From Aphrophora alni (Eukaryota > Arthropoda > Insecta > Hemiptera > Aphrophoridae): a stretch of 64,000 nt of DNA. The DNA is taken from the NCBI GenBank assembly GCA_963513935.1, contig OY740774.1, positions 21,719,949-21,783,948 of the forward strand. The letters are read 5' to 3'. How positions within the stretch are numbered: the stretch's first letter is position 1; each line of letters starts with the position of its first letter. Under the pieces are notes generated by a model. The model saw only the letters and a list, made by a program, of their open reading frames with translations, was not told the origin of the DNA and made no database searches. Positions 24,290 through 35,164 of this stretch are shown piece after piece. Position numbers and translations under genes: made by a program.

Positions 24290-24942
24290 GAGCTCGTCAA
24301 AGGCAATAAAAATAATTTACTACTCAATGTATTATATAAAGTGACTTGGACACCAAACAATGAACATTAAATAAACATATCTTTGTTTGTAAAAAAAAGA
24401 TTAAAAAAATTGTATATCAAAGATAAATAAAATAGAGTGTTATTGGCCATTTACTCTAGCGTGGAAACACACTAGAACATTTCTTGTTCTTCCAACACTT
24501 AACAGACAACTTAGTTGTACATATTATTATTTTGTAGTCTCCACTCCCTATGGTTGAATCGACGACTAAGCCATGCCAGATCTCATAACTATACGAATAT
24601 CAAATTTTCTTTGGAGGGCAGGGATCGAAATTAGTGTTTTAACAATAATTTCGCTATTTCTCATCGTAGAGATGGTACAGTTACATGCAGAATTGAAATA
24701 TGTAAATTTATATCTAATTTAGGGTGTTTTAACTCACGAGATACCAACTAAAAACTATTTAAAATGGTATACAATTATATATCGTTCAACCTGTAATGTG
24801 TTTTAAAAAGATTATTTATTTAGCATTATTATTTTAGAATTATTCAATTACAAAAAGAGTAGTATACTCTTAATCGCGGGGTTTAAAACTCCAATAGTCT
24901 GTAACTCTTGCCTTGACTACTTTACAACACTTTTGGGTGGAC
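24290..24942. other. Intron block left of the Gypsy insertion
   Basis: AT-rich; GTCTCCACTCCCTATGGTTG near 24537 may belong to an old repeat. No gene seen. Confidence 0.4.
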
Positions 24943-24946
24943 AACT
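24943..24946. repeat. Target-site duplication AACT, left copy
   Basis: The four bases AACT directly precede the left LTR and recur at 35161-35164 right after the other LTR. Four bases is the length usual for Ty3/Gypsy integrases, and the perfect match supports a single insertion event without later recombination. Confidence 0.85.
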
Positions 24947-27015
24947 TGTTACCAGGGGACTTAAATTTAATAAAGGCGGAACCAAAATGGTAACAATGTT
25001 TGAAAAGAAAGATAAAAAAAGACAAAGACAAGTTTAATAATTAACAAGGCTCAAGTTTATTGAAAACAGAAAGAAATTTCGACGGTTCAGACTTTGTCAT
25101 TTACAACAAAAGACATCCTGACACAAATCATCAGTAAAAAAAAAACTTATGATTAACAAGATCATAAATTGTAAAAGTTATAAGCCCTTAATTGTAACAT
25201 ATAATAATTTAGATAAAAAAAAAATTAATCAACAGATTCTAAACATTTATCCCCCCCCTTTTAGTTTATATATATATGTTTATAGTTACAAAAATTTAAC
25301 AATAAAAAAAAAAAGACAATGAGCACAGCTTAATAATTCACAGAATTATAATTAATCAAAAAAAAAGATTATACGCCCTTAAAGTAAAAGTATAATAATT
25401 TAAAAAAAAAATTAATCAAGATTTTCAAAAAAAAAAAAACTTATCCCCCCCCTTTTAGTTTAGTTTATAAGATGATAGTTTCCCTTTAAACAGTAACAGA
25501 AATTAACAAAATATAAAAGAGCTTGATATTTTAAGTTCAAGAAAGATCATATCTATAGTTAACATGTTTATCACTAAACTAAAGTAACATAATATAATTG
25601 GTTTGAAAATTTCTTAAAAAAAAAGAAACTGTATTGGCCAATAAATTTATATTTAAAAAAAAAGGAAAATAATTTAGAATTTTGAAATTTTGTTAATTGA
25701 CGTCAATTATTTTAATTTAGAAACTAACCTCTTGGAGGTTGTTAGGACCGAAAATTGCATGCAGGCTCCACCCAATAAATTGTTATATAATTTATAAATA
25801 ATTACAAAAGTCTACATCTAGAAAATAGTTTGAAGGAACACATATTTGCGGAAGTAAATTTAGGCACATAAATCATATGAGTTAGTTAAAGTTCAGTAAA
25901 GTCAGCTGTAAAAAAAAGGACATCACTTTTATGCACTTGAAAATCTGAAGTTATGTGATGCAAAAACGTGTTTTGCCAACAGGACGAAACTTGCTAGGAT
26001 GATTCGCTGGTTTGCGCAATATGAGACAAGAATTTCTCTATTTCTCCTACCAGCATATTGGCTGTGGCAAACAAAAAACACGTTTCTTTTAGCGTCTGTG
26101 CAAGATCAGACATGTTGTAGCATTAATGTTCTTTATTGAAGAAAATATCTGGTTATTTGTCAAAATTAAAGTAAATTAATTGCATCACAGAAATTCGTTA
26201 AGATAGTAATTAAAAGCTTCTTAGATGATTATAAATTTATTTATATATATAGTTTTGTTTTAAAAGAAAGCTTGTATAAGACTTGTAAGATTCTTCAAAA
26301 GTCTATAAAACGAAATTTTCTGATTTAGAAGAAATTTCTCTAATTGTTTTATATTTGACATGTTCAATAGGATATTCTGATCATTTAATGTTCAACATTA
26401 GTCTGCACTTATTTCACAAAATTGTTCAAAACTTAAAATGTGCCTTTACAAGGTTTTGTAAATGATGTTTTAAGAAAAGAAAATTTTTATAATCATTTAG
26501 TTTCAAAAGAAAATAGAATATTAAATAAAACATGAAATACATATTTTAAAGAATACATGATAATTAACAAATTATTTTAAAAATTAACAAAATATATAAT
26601 ATGACAAAATCTGTAAGGTTGAAGTACCTGGTTAATCCTGTCGCAGTTCACGTGAGCATGTACCGAGAAAAATGATGGTTAATTTAACATTTTGAACTAG
26701 GTTATTTAAACTAAAACGCACGAACTGTAAATTAACATGATGTTGTATGAGACTTGTAAGGTTAGAGAAAAAAAAAACTTTTGTTAGATGAGTGATGCAG
26801 AATGTAGACCATGTTGTTATCACATCTAGACTGTGGACCGGGTATTAGAGAAGCTAGCTTGACCGGCGAATGGACTTTGTGTTTTGGTATCAGGCGATGC
26901 TTGGTTTTGGAGCGGGCCGCCAGGTGCCAGCATCTGTCAAGGGACGGACATTGGATGTGGAAGAGTTAATGAAGTTATATTGCGGAAGTGTTTTTTTTTG
27001 AATTTAAATGCTACA
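24947..27015 (-). repeat. 3' LTR of the Gypsy element (2069 bp)
   Basis: Direct repeat of 33092-35160 with a constant 8145-bp offset from the first to the last base. It should supply the polyadenylation signal for the element on the minus strand, and several AATAAA-like sites make a single assignment unsafe. The plus-strand left edge is TGTTACCAGG and the right edge is AAATGCTACA. Confidence 0.95.
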
Positions 27016-27028
27016 GCTCTCCCCCCCC
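27016..27028 (-). promoter_or_regulatory. Polypurine tract before the 3' LTR
   Basis: On the minus strand, eight G followed by AGAGC lie directly against the 3' LTR. This is where the plus-strand DNA primer forms during reverse transcription in LTR elements. Confidence 0.85.
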
Positions 27029-27796
27029 GAAAGACGGAGTTAGTGTAGAAAAGAAAGGGGGCCAGAAGGGCCTCCCACAAAATTTAGAAAAGGAGAGAGA
27101 GAGTGTGCTTTAAGGGGTAAAAAAAAATTTCCTCTCAGACAGGTGTTTTAGACCTCGAGATAAACAAAAGACAAACTAAGACTAACATGCATAGCGAGTG
27201 CCACATTAACTATATGTAGTTCGACAGAACCGGTCAGTATACCTTCACCAAGATAAACAACAAAGAACAAATGCACCAAACTTAACTATTAAGAAGATGG
27301 ACTCACTATGTCCTCGTCCGAAGACGTTATGGTGACGAAGAAATAGAAGAGTTCATGACGCTCTCTATATTCCCGTCGCATCGATTACACCCGCGAAGTG
27401 CTCGATGTTAAGATATGTCTAGATAGGGTAACATGTCAGGTACATGTAGCGGCCATTGCCGTAAAGTGGAACCTCATAGTTGATCAGACTATGGGTTGAA
27501 AAGCGTCAAGTCCGGGAAACAGTGAGATATATCACTGGACAAGGAAAATCAATATCTCTTCGCCTGCAAACATCTATACAGATTACGGCACGGAGGGGCT
27601 CTAGGAGAGCTCAGCCCACCGATGCCCAAACATACAGATGTGCATTTGGCTTAGAGGAAATACGGCTTGGTTCCGTATTTTATTATGTTCTGCAGTGCAT
27701 GGAAAGAAGACTACCAGATGACAATTTGTGCGGGTCAAGAAAGATCAGAAAGAAAATTAAATCGTAAAGGAGAAGGTTCTAGAAATTTGTTAATAT
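27029..27796 (-). other. Gypsy 3' untranslated region (no env)
   Basis: About 770 bp between the gag-pol stop and the polypurine tract. It is more GC-balanced than the LTRs. A third (env) frame would lie here in an errantivirus-type element; no sense-strand frame of useful size exists. The 95-codon frame on the opposite strand (27480-27767) is probably a chance reading. Confidence 0.7.
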
Positions 27797-30700
27797 TTAA
27801 TTTATATGATGAGGTTTGAGTTGCTCGACGTGTGCTTTTTTAATAAAACGAGGTGAATTGGCGAAAGAAAGCGCAACGGTAACGGGAGTAAGAAAATCAA
27901 TGATCCGGAAGGGACCGGACCATCGTGGCATCAATTTAGCAGCTCGCTTGTCTATGGCGGAGCTCAGAGGGTGTGTTTTACACCAGACAAGATCGTTGAT
28001 TTTATACAGATGAGGCTTCCTGAATTTGTTATAGGTCTTTTCGGCCTTTTGGTGCGCTTTCATTATATTGTCTTTGGCCTGGCGCCAAACTTGTGATGGA
28101 TTAGTATTAGGTTTTGGAAGGAGATCGTGTATGTTCCAGCTGAGACTCAGTGGTGTATTGGGGAGAAAATTAAAAAGAATGCTAAAAGGTGTTGCTTTAA
28201 GAGTCTCATGATGTGCGAAATTGAAAGCCAGCTGAAGCCAGCAAAGGGAGTCGTCCCAAGAGGATTGATTTTTGGAGTGATAGGCGATAAGGGCTGCCTT
28301 AAGGTTTCTGTTAAGTCTTTCCGCATTATTAGGTTGGGGGTGATAAGGGGATAAAGTTGCATGCTTAATACCGCGAGAAAAACAAAAGTTGCGGAAGACA
28401 TGTGATACAAAACATTGTGCATTGTCAGAGATTATTATCTTTGGAAAACCGAAATTTTGAAAAATGTTTTGGCTTAAGGCCTTAATTGTACTGTGGGAAG
28501 TTGCATCTCTGACGGGCATGAGCCAGGTGAATTTTGAGAACTGGTCAACTGCGACCAGTATCATGTTGTAGCCCTGTTTTGTCCTAGGAAGCTGTCCGAC
28601 GTAGTCGATATGTAATTTTTCCATGGGACGATTGGGAACCGTTGAGGCAAGGTATCCTAATTTGGAGTTGTGAGCGGGTTTGCTTACAGCGCACACCGAA
28701 CAAGCTCGCACTTTAGACGTGACATCCTGTTTTAAAGTTGGCCAATAAAAATTCTCCTTTACCTTAAACAAAGTTTTAAGTACTCCAAGATGACCACCCA
28801 CAACGGAGTCGTGATGATAATTAATCACCAGGTCGACTAAGGACTGAGGTAAATAAATTCTGGTGGGCTTTTCCAGATGATTTTTCAGGCAAAGTACACC
28901 TTTACTTAAACAGTACTTCTCCGAAGAGATGTTCTGTTCGAGGTCGGCAATGATATTTTTCAAAATAGGATCGGCCTTTTGATGAGTCTGGATGTCATGA
29001 AAAGCTAGAGGAAAATTTGTGAGGAGACTGGTACACGAAAAGGTGACATTTTCTTCGTTGAAATTTTCCGGTTCAAACATGCGCGAGAGGGAGTCTGCTA
29101 TGATGTTCTGAGTTCCTCTTATGTGCGCTACCTTAAATTTCAATGAAGTCAGCTTGGCAATCCACCGGCCTAATTTACCAAGTTGACGAGGACGTGCTAA
29201 AAGCCAAGAAAGGGCTTGGTTGTCGGTTTCTAATAGGAATTCCCGATGTTCTAGATATTGCCTAAATTTCTCCACTCCAAAAACTACTGCTAGGCATTCG
29301 GCTTCATATGCAGATGAGGCTTTTCTTTCTGCAGGTGTTAAAGTACGTGAAGCGTACGCTATGGGCTGTCGTGAGCCGTCAATTTCTTGGAGTAGAACTG
29401 CTCCAAGGGCCACTGAGCTCGCATCCGTTTGCAGGATGAATGGTTTGGCGAAATCGGCCATCCGGAGAACCGGAGGCTGTGTTATTGCCTCTCGAAGATG
29501 TTTGAAAGCTTTCTCTTGTTCAGCTTGCCAAGAGAATTTTTGGCCCTTCCTCCGAAGCAGATTTAGAGGCGCAGCGTGCTCCGCGAAATTTGGAATGAAT
29601 TTAGCAAAGAAATTGACCATTCCAATGAATCTGGAAACGGCCTTAGGGTTCTTGGGTTGCGGAAAATTTCTAATTGCCTTTGTTCTAGATGGGTCAATTT
29701 GCACGCCACGAGAAGAAACTAGGTGTCCTAAAAAGCTTATCTCATTCACAGCGAAACGGACCTTATCTGGGTTAACAGTCAAGCCAGCCCGCCGCAAACG
29801 AGTAAGGACTTCGCGAAGATGTTTTTGATGCTCTTCCCAAGTTTTGGAGTAGATGACTAGGTCATCCAGATAATTAAAAATGAATTTAAATTTGATGTCA
29901 TGGAAGACCTGATCCAAGAGTCTGGTAAGCACTTGGGCACCAGTACAGAGTCCAAAAGGGACTCGAGTAAACTGATAAAGCATCCAAGGAGTACAAAAGC
30001 TGGTAATTTGTTTGGACTTTTGAGACAAAGGGATTTGATGATAAGCTGAATTTAGATCGAATACTGTGAAATATTTGGCACCGACAAACCAGTTAAAACT
30101 TTGATGTAAGTTAGGTAGCGGCACCGCTTCGACGACGATGTTTTGATTGAGCCTCCGATAATCAATCACCATCCTTGTTTTCTTTTCGGGATGTTGAACC
30201 AGAAAAACAGGGGATGCATATGCCGACCGGCTGGGTTCTACTACTCCTGAATCTAACAATTCGTTGATGTGTTCGCGGAGGTATTCCATTTTGGGAGGTG
30301 CCAATTGGTATGGAGAACACTTGACCGGAGTGTTGTCCTTCAGTTGAATATCGTATTCCACTAGATGTGTTAGACCTAACCTTTTTGTGAGTACCTGAGG
30401 AAAATCATTAATTATTTTTTGAATGGTGTTTTTATCGTTCTTTTGAAGATGACCTAAAGGATCAGGAGCAGTAGATTCAGATGTTGTGGACACTATAGGT
30501 TTATACGCAGAATTACTAAAATTACATAGAGGAAAAACAATAGACCTTGAAAATTTGAAATAGAAGTTTTTTGCTGAAAGATCAAGTACCAGTCCCGTTT
30601 TAGATATGAAATCTGATCCGAGGATCAGAGGACACGACAACTTATGCGCCACCAGAAAATCCACATTCCAACTACAATGTTCCATTTTAAGATGAAGACG

Positions 30701-32374
30701 ACAAGAGTAGGAAATGGGCAACCTTTTTCCAGAAGCCGTGACACAATCAGCCTTCACCCTGGTTATGGATTTAAAAGCCTTGGTGTTCTTTAATTTTTTA
30801 AAAAGGGCTTTAGAAATGACGCATCTTACTGAACCGGAGTCCAGCAGAGCCTTAACTTTAATTTGCCCAAAAGCTACTTCCACCAAAGGCAAAAACTGAT
30901 CGTTCAGACCCCTAGATTTAAGAGAAATGTTATTTTTTTTTTGAAGTTTGTAGTTGGAAAGCTTAGAGCTGGAATAGGTTTGCCTAGACCTATTCCGTAG
31001 AGAGAAGAATTTACAACCCCAGATATAGTGACCGGGTATGCCACAATGATAACAGATGGGAGTAACGTAATTTTGAATTTTATTGCCGAAATTGTTTGTT
31101 CTTAAATAGGAAATTGAGTTTAAATTTTGAAAAGATGGTTTATTAAAGAAATGTGGTTTCGTGTTATGTTTACATCCGATGTGGTTGGTTTTTGAACGGG
31201 AGGCTGGCCTGGAGCTACCAACTAGACTCCAAACCTGCCTCCGTTTTTTTGGAGGATATTGCCTTGTTGGAGGCCGGTTCCGACACTCTGGGCTTCTATG
31301 TCCCGGCTGTCCGCAACTGTAACAGACCACTGGTCTTGTAGGTCTAAAATCAGTACTTCTACCTTCGGGTCTCACTAATGGAGCCCTTTGCTTGTCAGTA
31401 TACATGACGTTATTGACATGTGCGCAGAGCCGATCTAAGTCTGCAAAGTTTTTTGGTTTGGTAACAAAAACTAGGCAGTTGCGGATTTCCGGAGACAGTC
31501 CCTCCAGAATGACGTCCGTGACCTCCAATTCGGACTTATCTAAATTTAAAGTTTCTGCAGCCTCTTTAATTTGATTAACAAAAATGTGCACCGCCTCGTT
31601 AGTCTTCTGGGGCCTATAAAATAACTCCTGCACTAGAGAAGCCAACCTTTTCGAAGGTATGAAGAGACTTAAGGCCTCTTTGTGAAAAGTCTTAAATGTC
31701 TGATGTCTAATCAGACATGAATTTAAAGGGCCCTGAGCATAGGGCATCAGAACATTATTAATGTTTAAAGCTACGTCCGGGTAGGTTTTGACTATTTTTA
31801 AAGAAATTTTAAAAAAATTCAATAATTTGTCAAGGTCGAACCCATCTGTCTGAGGAATTGTCTTAATTATTTGTTCGGCAGGATGACTTAATTTTCCGTA
31901 TAAGGAAATGTATGGACAGCCTTTCGAACTGCTAGGAGTGGTTTGCTGAGGATCGAAAGCTTTAAATTTTTCTTCGAGTGTTGCGAAATTGTTATGTAGC
32001 TCGGCCAGATCCCGTGGCACGTTGTTGTCTGCAACTTTTAGTTGCTCAGTTTGCACCCGAGTTAGGAACTCTATTCGTCTTCCGAAGGCATTCATCCGCG
32101 CGCGAAAACGATGTATTCTGTAACCCTTTTCTGGATCTAAGTTCTCCAGGTCATCCTGTAAGATGAACAAGGAGTTTTGCGCTAGCGATATCTGCTGCAA
32201 AAGGATCTCTTCGGTGAAATTTCCGAATTCGGGCTCAACGTTATTCTGTAAAAGGGACCTAAGAGAGGTTCGCATTTCTGCTATTGTGTCTTGCTCACCA
32301 CCTCTAGCCACGACTTCGAAGGTGAGTTCAGTTCTTTTTAGGTCATTTACCAAACCCAGCAAGTTTACTGCCAT
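27797..32374 (-). CDS. gag-pol: Gag-Pol fusion polyprotein of the Ty3/Gypsy element
   Basis: A single uninterrupted frame of 1525 codons with no frameshift between gag and pol. Residues 1-345 are the gag capsid region. Two CCHC zinc knuckles follow at 351-364 (CYSCGQPGHRSPEC) and 441-454 (CYHCGIPGHYIWGC), widely spaced. The aspartic protease has its DSG at 512-514 with ILGSDFI near 584. Reverse transcriptase spans about 690-880 with FDLNSAYHQ (D773) and YLDD at 835-838. RNase H has TDAS at 983-986, YEAE near 1023, ETDN near 1050 and ADSLSR near 1093. Integrase has an H2C2 finger (H1188, H1195, C1225, C1228), then D1257, D1317 and E1352, a D,D-35-E spacing, and a WSGPF (GPY/F-type) module at 1485-1489. 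All catalytic residues are present, so the element looks competent. There is no chromodomain and no env. The first Met of the frame is taken as the start. Confidence 0.97.
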   Translation of the reverse strand: MAVNLLGLVNDLKRTELTFEVVARGGEQDTIAEMRTSLRSLLQNNVEPEFGNFTEEILLQQISLAQNSLFILQDDLENLDPEKGYRIHRFRARMNAFGRRIEFLTRVQTEQLKVADNNVPRDLAELHNNFATLEEKFKAFDPQQTTPSSSKGCPYISLYGKLSHPAEQIIKTIPQTDGFDLDKLLNFFKISLKIVKTYPDVALNINNVLMPYAQGPLNSCLIRHQTFKTFHKEALSLFIPSKRLASLVQELFYRPQKTNEAVHIFVNQIKEAAETLNLDKSELEVTDVILEGLSPEIRNCLVFVTKPKNFADLDRLCAHVNNVMYTDKQRAPLVRPEGRSTDFRPTRPVVCYSCGQPGHRSPECRNRPPTRQYPPKKRRQVWSLVGSSRPASRSKTNHIGCKHNTKPHFFNKPSFQNLNSISYLRTNNFGNKIQNYVTPICYHCGIPGHYIWGCKFFSLRNRSRQTYSSSKLSNYKLQKKNNISLKSRGLNDQFLPLVEVAFGQIKVKALLDSGSVRCVISKALFKKLKNTKAFKSITRVKADCVTASGKRLPISYSCRLHLKMEHCSWNVDFLVAHKLSCPLILGSDFISKTGLVLDLSAKNFYFKFSRSIVFPLCNFSNSAYKPIVSTTSESTAPDPLGHLQKNDKNTIQKIINDFPQVLTKRLGLTHLVEYDIQLKDNTPVKCSPYQLAPPKMEYLREHINELLDSGVVEPSRSAYASPVFLVQHPEKKTRMVIDYRRLNQNIVVEAVPLPNLHQSFNWFVGAKYFTVFDLNSAYHQIPLSQKSKQITSFCTPWMLYQFTRVPFGLCTGAQVLTRLLDQVFHDIKFKFIFNYLDDLVIYSKTWEEHQKHLREVLTRLRRAGLTVNPDKVRFAVNEISFLGHLVSSRGVQIDPSRTKAIRNFPQPKNPKAVSRFIGMVNFFAKFIPNFAEHAAPLNLLRRKGQKFSWQAEQEKAFKHLREAITQPPVLRMADFAKPFILQTDASSVALGAVLLQEIDGSRQPIAYASRTLTPAERKASSAYEAECLAVVFGVEKFRQYLEHREFLLETDNQALSWLLARPRQLGKLGRWIAKLTSLKFKVAHIRGTQNIIADSLSRMFEPENFNEENVTFSCTSLLTNFPLAFHDIQTHQKADPILKNIIADLEQNISSEKYCLSKGVLCLKNHLEKPTRIYLPQSLVDLVINYHHDSVVGGHLGVLKTLFKVKENFYWPTLKQDVTSKVRACSVCAVSKPAHNSKLGYLASTVPNRPMEKLHIDYVGQLPRTKQGYNMILVAVDQFSKFTWLMPVRDATSHSTIKALSQNIFQNFGFPKIIISDNAQCFVSHVFRNFCFSRGIKHATLSPYHPQPNNAERLNRNLKAALIAYHSKNQSSWDDSLCWLQLAFNFAHHETLKATPFSILFNFLPNTPLSLSWNIHDLLPKPNTNPSQVWRQAKDNIMKAHQKAEKTYNKFRKPHLYKINDLVWCKTHPLSSAIDKRAAKLMPRWSGPFRIIDFLTPVTVALSFANSPRFIKKAHVEQLKPHHIN

Positions 32375-33066
32375 TTTAACTATTGCTGATAAAATAAAAA
32401 AAAATAAACCAAGTGATTTTTTTTTTTTTTTTTAAAAAGTTGATACAAAATGAAGAGAAGGACCAGAGAATGACTGAAGAATTATATGTAGTGTAGTTGT
32501 TGTGTATATGTGTGTGTGTAAGTATGAATTAATACAGACAAGCGAAAGAAAACTCGAGAAATTTTTGAAGGAAATTTTAAATATATTTTTTTTTTGTTTT
32601 TTTTTTGTTTCTAACTATTTTTGGGTTTTATTATTTATTTAATTTTTTTTTTGGAATTCCCGAATGAGCCCGCTGTCTGGATCAAATTCAGTGAATGACT
32701 ATAGTGCAATGTATGTAAATATCAAAAAAAAATTTACTTAAGCAGAGAAAATAATTTAAAAAAATTTTATCAAAATTGGTTTAGAAGTTTTTGTGTAAGT
32801 GTTTATATGTAAAATAAATAATAAAAAAAAAGAGACTATAGATTTATATAGATTTAAATATTTAAAATAAAAAAAAAATTTCATCAGCAACAGTTGTGCA
32901 GTATTTGAAAAAAGCTGCAAAACATAAAATTGAGCCTTGTTTAACAAAGAAAAATATTGAATTTAAATTTAGATGATTCCAATGCAAAATTTTGAAAATT
33001 AACTACGTTTCCAGAATTTAAATCAACAACTCTATAATTTAATTTAACCACACTAGAATCTAGAAT
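32375..33066 (-). other. Gypsy 5' untranslated leader
   Basis: About 690 bp between the primer site and the gag start. It is AT-rich with several long A and T tracts (a T run near 32418-32433) and no coding potential on the sense strand. Packaging signals would be expected here but cannot be recognised by eye. Confidence 0.7.
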
Positions 33067-33085
33067 AAACCACGCTCTGCTACCA
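33067..33085 (-). promoter_or_regulatory. Primer-binding site, initiator-Met tRNA-like
   Basis: Six bases inside the 5' LTR the minus strand reads TGGTAGCAGAGCGTGGTTT. Animal initiator Met tRNAs end so that their complement begins TGGTAGCAGAGGATGGTTTC, so 17 of 19 positions agree, with the two mismatches at GA/CG. First-strand cDNA synthesis is therefore likely primed by initiator Met tRNA. The six-base gap to the LTR is slightly larger than usual. Confidence 0.75.
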
Positions 33086-33091
33086 AAAACA

Positions 33092-35160
33092 TGTTACCAG
33101 GGGACTTAAATTTAATAAAGGCGGAACCAAAATGGTAACAATGTTTGAAAAGAAAGATAAAAAAAGACAAAGACAAGTTTAATAATTAACAAGGCTCAAG
33201 TTTATTGAAAACAGAAAGAAATTTCGACGGTTCAGACTTTGTCATTTACAACAAAAGACATCCTGACACAAATCATCAGTAAAAAAAAAACTTATGATTA
33301 ACAAGATCATAAATTGTAAAAGTTATAAGCCCTTAATTGTAACATATAATAATTTAGATAAAAAAAAAATTAATCAACAGATTCTAAACATTTATCCCCC
33401 CCCTTTTAGTTTATATATATATGTTTATAGTTACAAAAATTTAACAATAAAAAAAAAAAGACAATGAGCACAGCTTAATAATTCACAGAATTATAATTAA
33501 TCAAAAAAAAAGATTATACGCCCTTAAAGTAAAAGTATAATAATTTAAAAAAAAAATTAATCAAGATTTTCAAAAAAAAAAAAACTTATCCCCCCCCTTT
33601 TAGTTTAGTTTATAAGATGATAGTTTCCCTTTAAACAGTAACAGAAATTAACAAAATATAAAAGAGCTTGATATTTTAAGTTCAAGAAAGATCATATCTA
33701 TAGTTAACATGTTTATCACTAAACTAAAGTAACATAATATAATTGGTTTGAAAATTTCTTAAAAAAAAAGAAACTGTATTGGCCAATAAATTTATATTTA
33801 AAAAAAAAGGAAAATAATTTAGAATTTTGAAATTTTGTTAATTGACGTCAATTATTTTAATTTAGAAACTAACCTCTTGGAGGTTGTTAGGACCGAAAAT
33901 TGCATGCAGGCTCCACCCAATAAATTGTTATATAATTTATAAATAATTACAAAAGTCTACATCTAGAAAATAGTTTGAAGGAACACATATTTGCGGAAGT
34001 AAATTTAGGCACATAAATCATATGAGTTAGTTAAAGTTCAGTAAAGTCAGCTGTAAAAAAAAGGACATCACTTTTATGCACTTGAAAATCTGAAGTTATG
34101 TGATGCAAAAACGTGTTTTGCCAACAGGACGAAACTTGCTAGGATGATTCGCTGGTTTGCGCAATATGAGACAAGAATTTCTCTATTTCTCCTACCAGCA
34201 TATTGGCTGTGGCAAACAAAAAACACGTTTCTTTTAGCGTCTGTGCAAGATCAGACATGTTGTAGCATTAATGTTCTTTATTGAAGAAAATATCTGGTTA
34301 TTTGTCAAAATTAAAGTAAATTAATTGCATCACAGAAATTCGTTAAGATAGTAATTAAAAGCTTCTTAGATGATTATAAATTTATTTATATATATAGTTT
34401 TGTTTTAAAAGAAAGCTTGTATAAGACTTGTAAGATTCTTCAAAAGTCTATAAAACGAAATTTTCTGATTTAGAAGAAATTTCTCTAATTGTTTTATATT
34501 TGACATGTTCAATAGGATATTCTGATCATTTAATGTTCAACATTAGTCTGCACTTATTTCACAAAATTGTTCAAAACTTAAAATGTGCCTTTACAAGGTT
34601 TTGTAAATGATGTTTTAAGAAAAGAAAATTTTTATAATCATTTAGTTTCAAAAGAAAATAGAATATTAAATAAAACATGAAATACATATTTTAAAGAATA
34701 CATGATAATTAACAAATTATTTTAAAAATTAACAAAATATATAATATGACAAAATCTGTAAGGTTGAAGTACCTGGTTAATCCTGTCGCAGTTCACGTGA
34801 GCATGTACCGAGAAAAATGATGGTTAATTTAACATTTTGAACTAGGTTATTTAAACTAAAACGCACGAACTGTAAATTAACATGATGTTGTATGAGACTT
34901 GTAAGGTTAGAGAAAAAAAAAACTTTTGTTAGATGAGTGATGCAGAATGTAGACCATGTTGTTATCACATCTAGACTGTGGACCGGGTATTAGAGAAGCT
35001 AGCTTGACCGGCGAATGGACTTTGTGTTTTGGTATCAGGCGATGCTTGGTTTTGGAGCGGGCCGCCAGGTGCCAGCATCTGTCAAGGGACGGACATTGGA
35101 TGTGGAAGAGTTAATGAAGTTATATTGCGGAAGTGTTTTTTTTTGAATTTAAATGCTACA
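33092..35160 (-). repeat. 5' LTR of the Gypsy element (2069 bp)
   Basis: Read on the minus strand this is the upstream LTR and should hold the promoter; it is a direct repeat of 24947-27015. It is unusually long for an insect Gypsy LTR, since many are 200-600 bp. It is AT-rich with long A and T runs, and it contains no credible gene: the 63-residue frame present in both LTRs is probably chance. I could not place TATA, initiator or R-region borders with confidence. Confidence 0.95.
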
Positions 35161-35164
35161 AACT
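35161..35164. repeat. Target-site duplication AACT, right copy
   Basis: Matches AACT at 24943-24946 on the other side of the element. Confidence 0.85.

Larger units (their letters stand above)
24947..35160 (-). mobile_element. Complete Ty3/Gypsy LTR retrotransposon, 10.2 kb
   Basis: The element spans 10,214 bp and begins TGTTACC and ends GCTACA on the plus strand, giving the expected TG...CA termini. It is flanked by a 4-bp duplication, AACT, at 24943-24946 and 35161-35164. The two 2069-bp LTRs sit exactly 8145 bp apart along their whole length with no net indel, and I saw no base differences reading them side by side, including the homopolymer runs. That means very little time since insertion. 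The interior carries a primer-binding site, one intact gag-pol frame and a polypurine tract. There is no env-like frame. Transcription runs minus, the same direction as the host gene whose intron contains it. Confidence 0.97.

Noticed and set aside
26632..26823. 63-codon minus frame present identically at 34777-34968
   Set aside because: The identity only reflects the two LTRs. The peptide has no known motif and LTRs of this type do not normally encode protein.
27480..27767. 95-codon plus frame in the Gypsy 3' region, considered as an env or accessory gene
   Set aside because: It is antisense to the element and lacks a signal peptide, fusion motif or membrane segment.
29220..29828. 202-codon plus-strand open frame
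   Set aside because: It lies entirely opposite the pol region of the Gypsy element and has no recognisable motif; it is an antisense reading of the RT/RNase H coding sequence.
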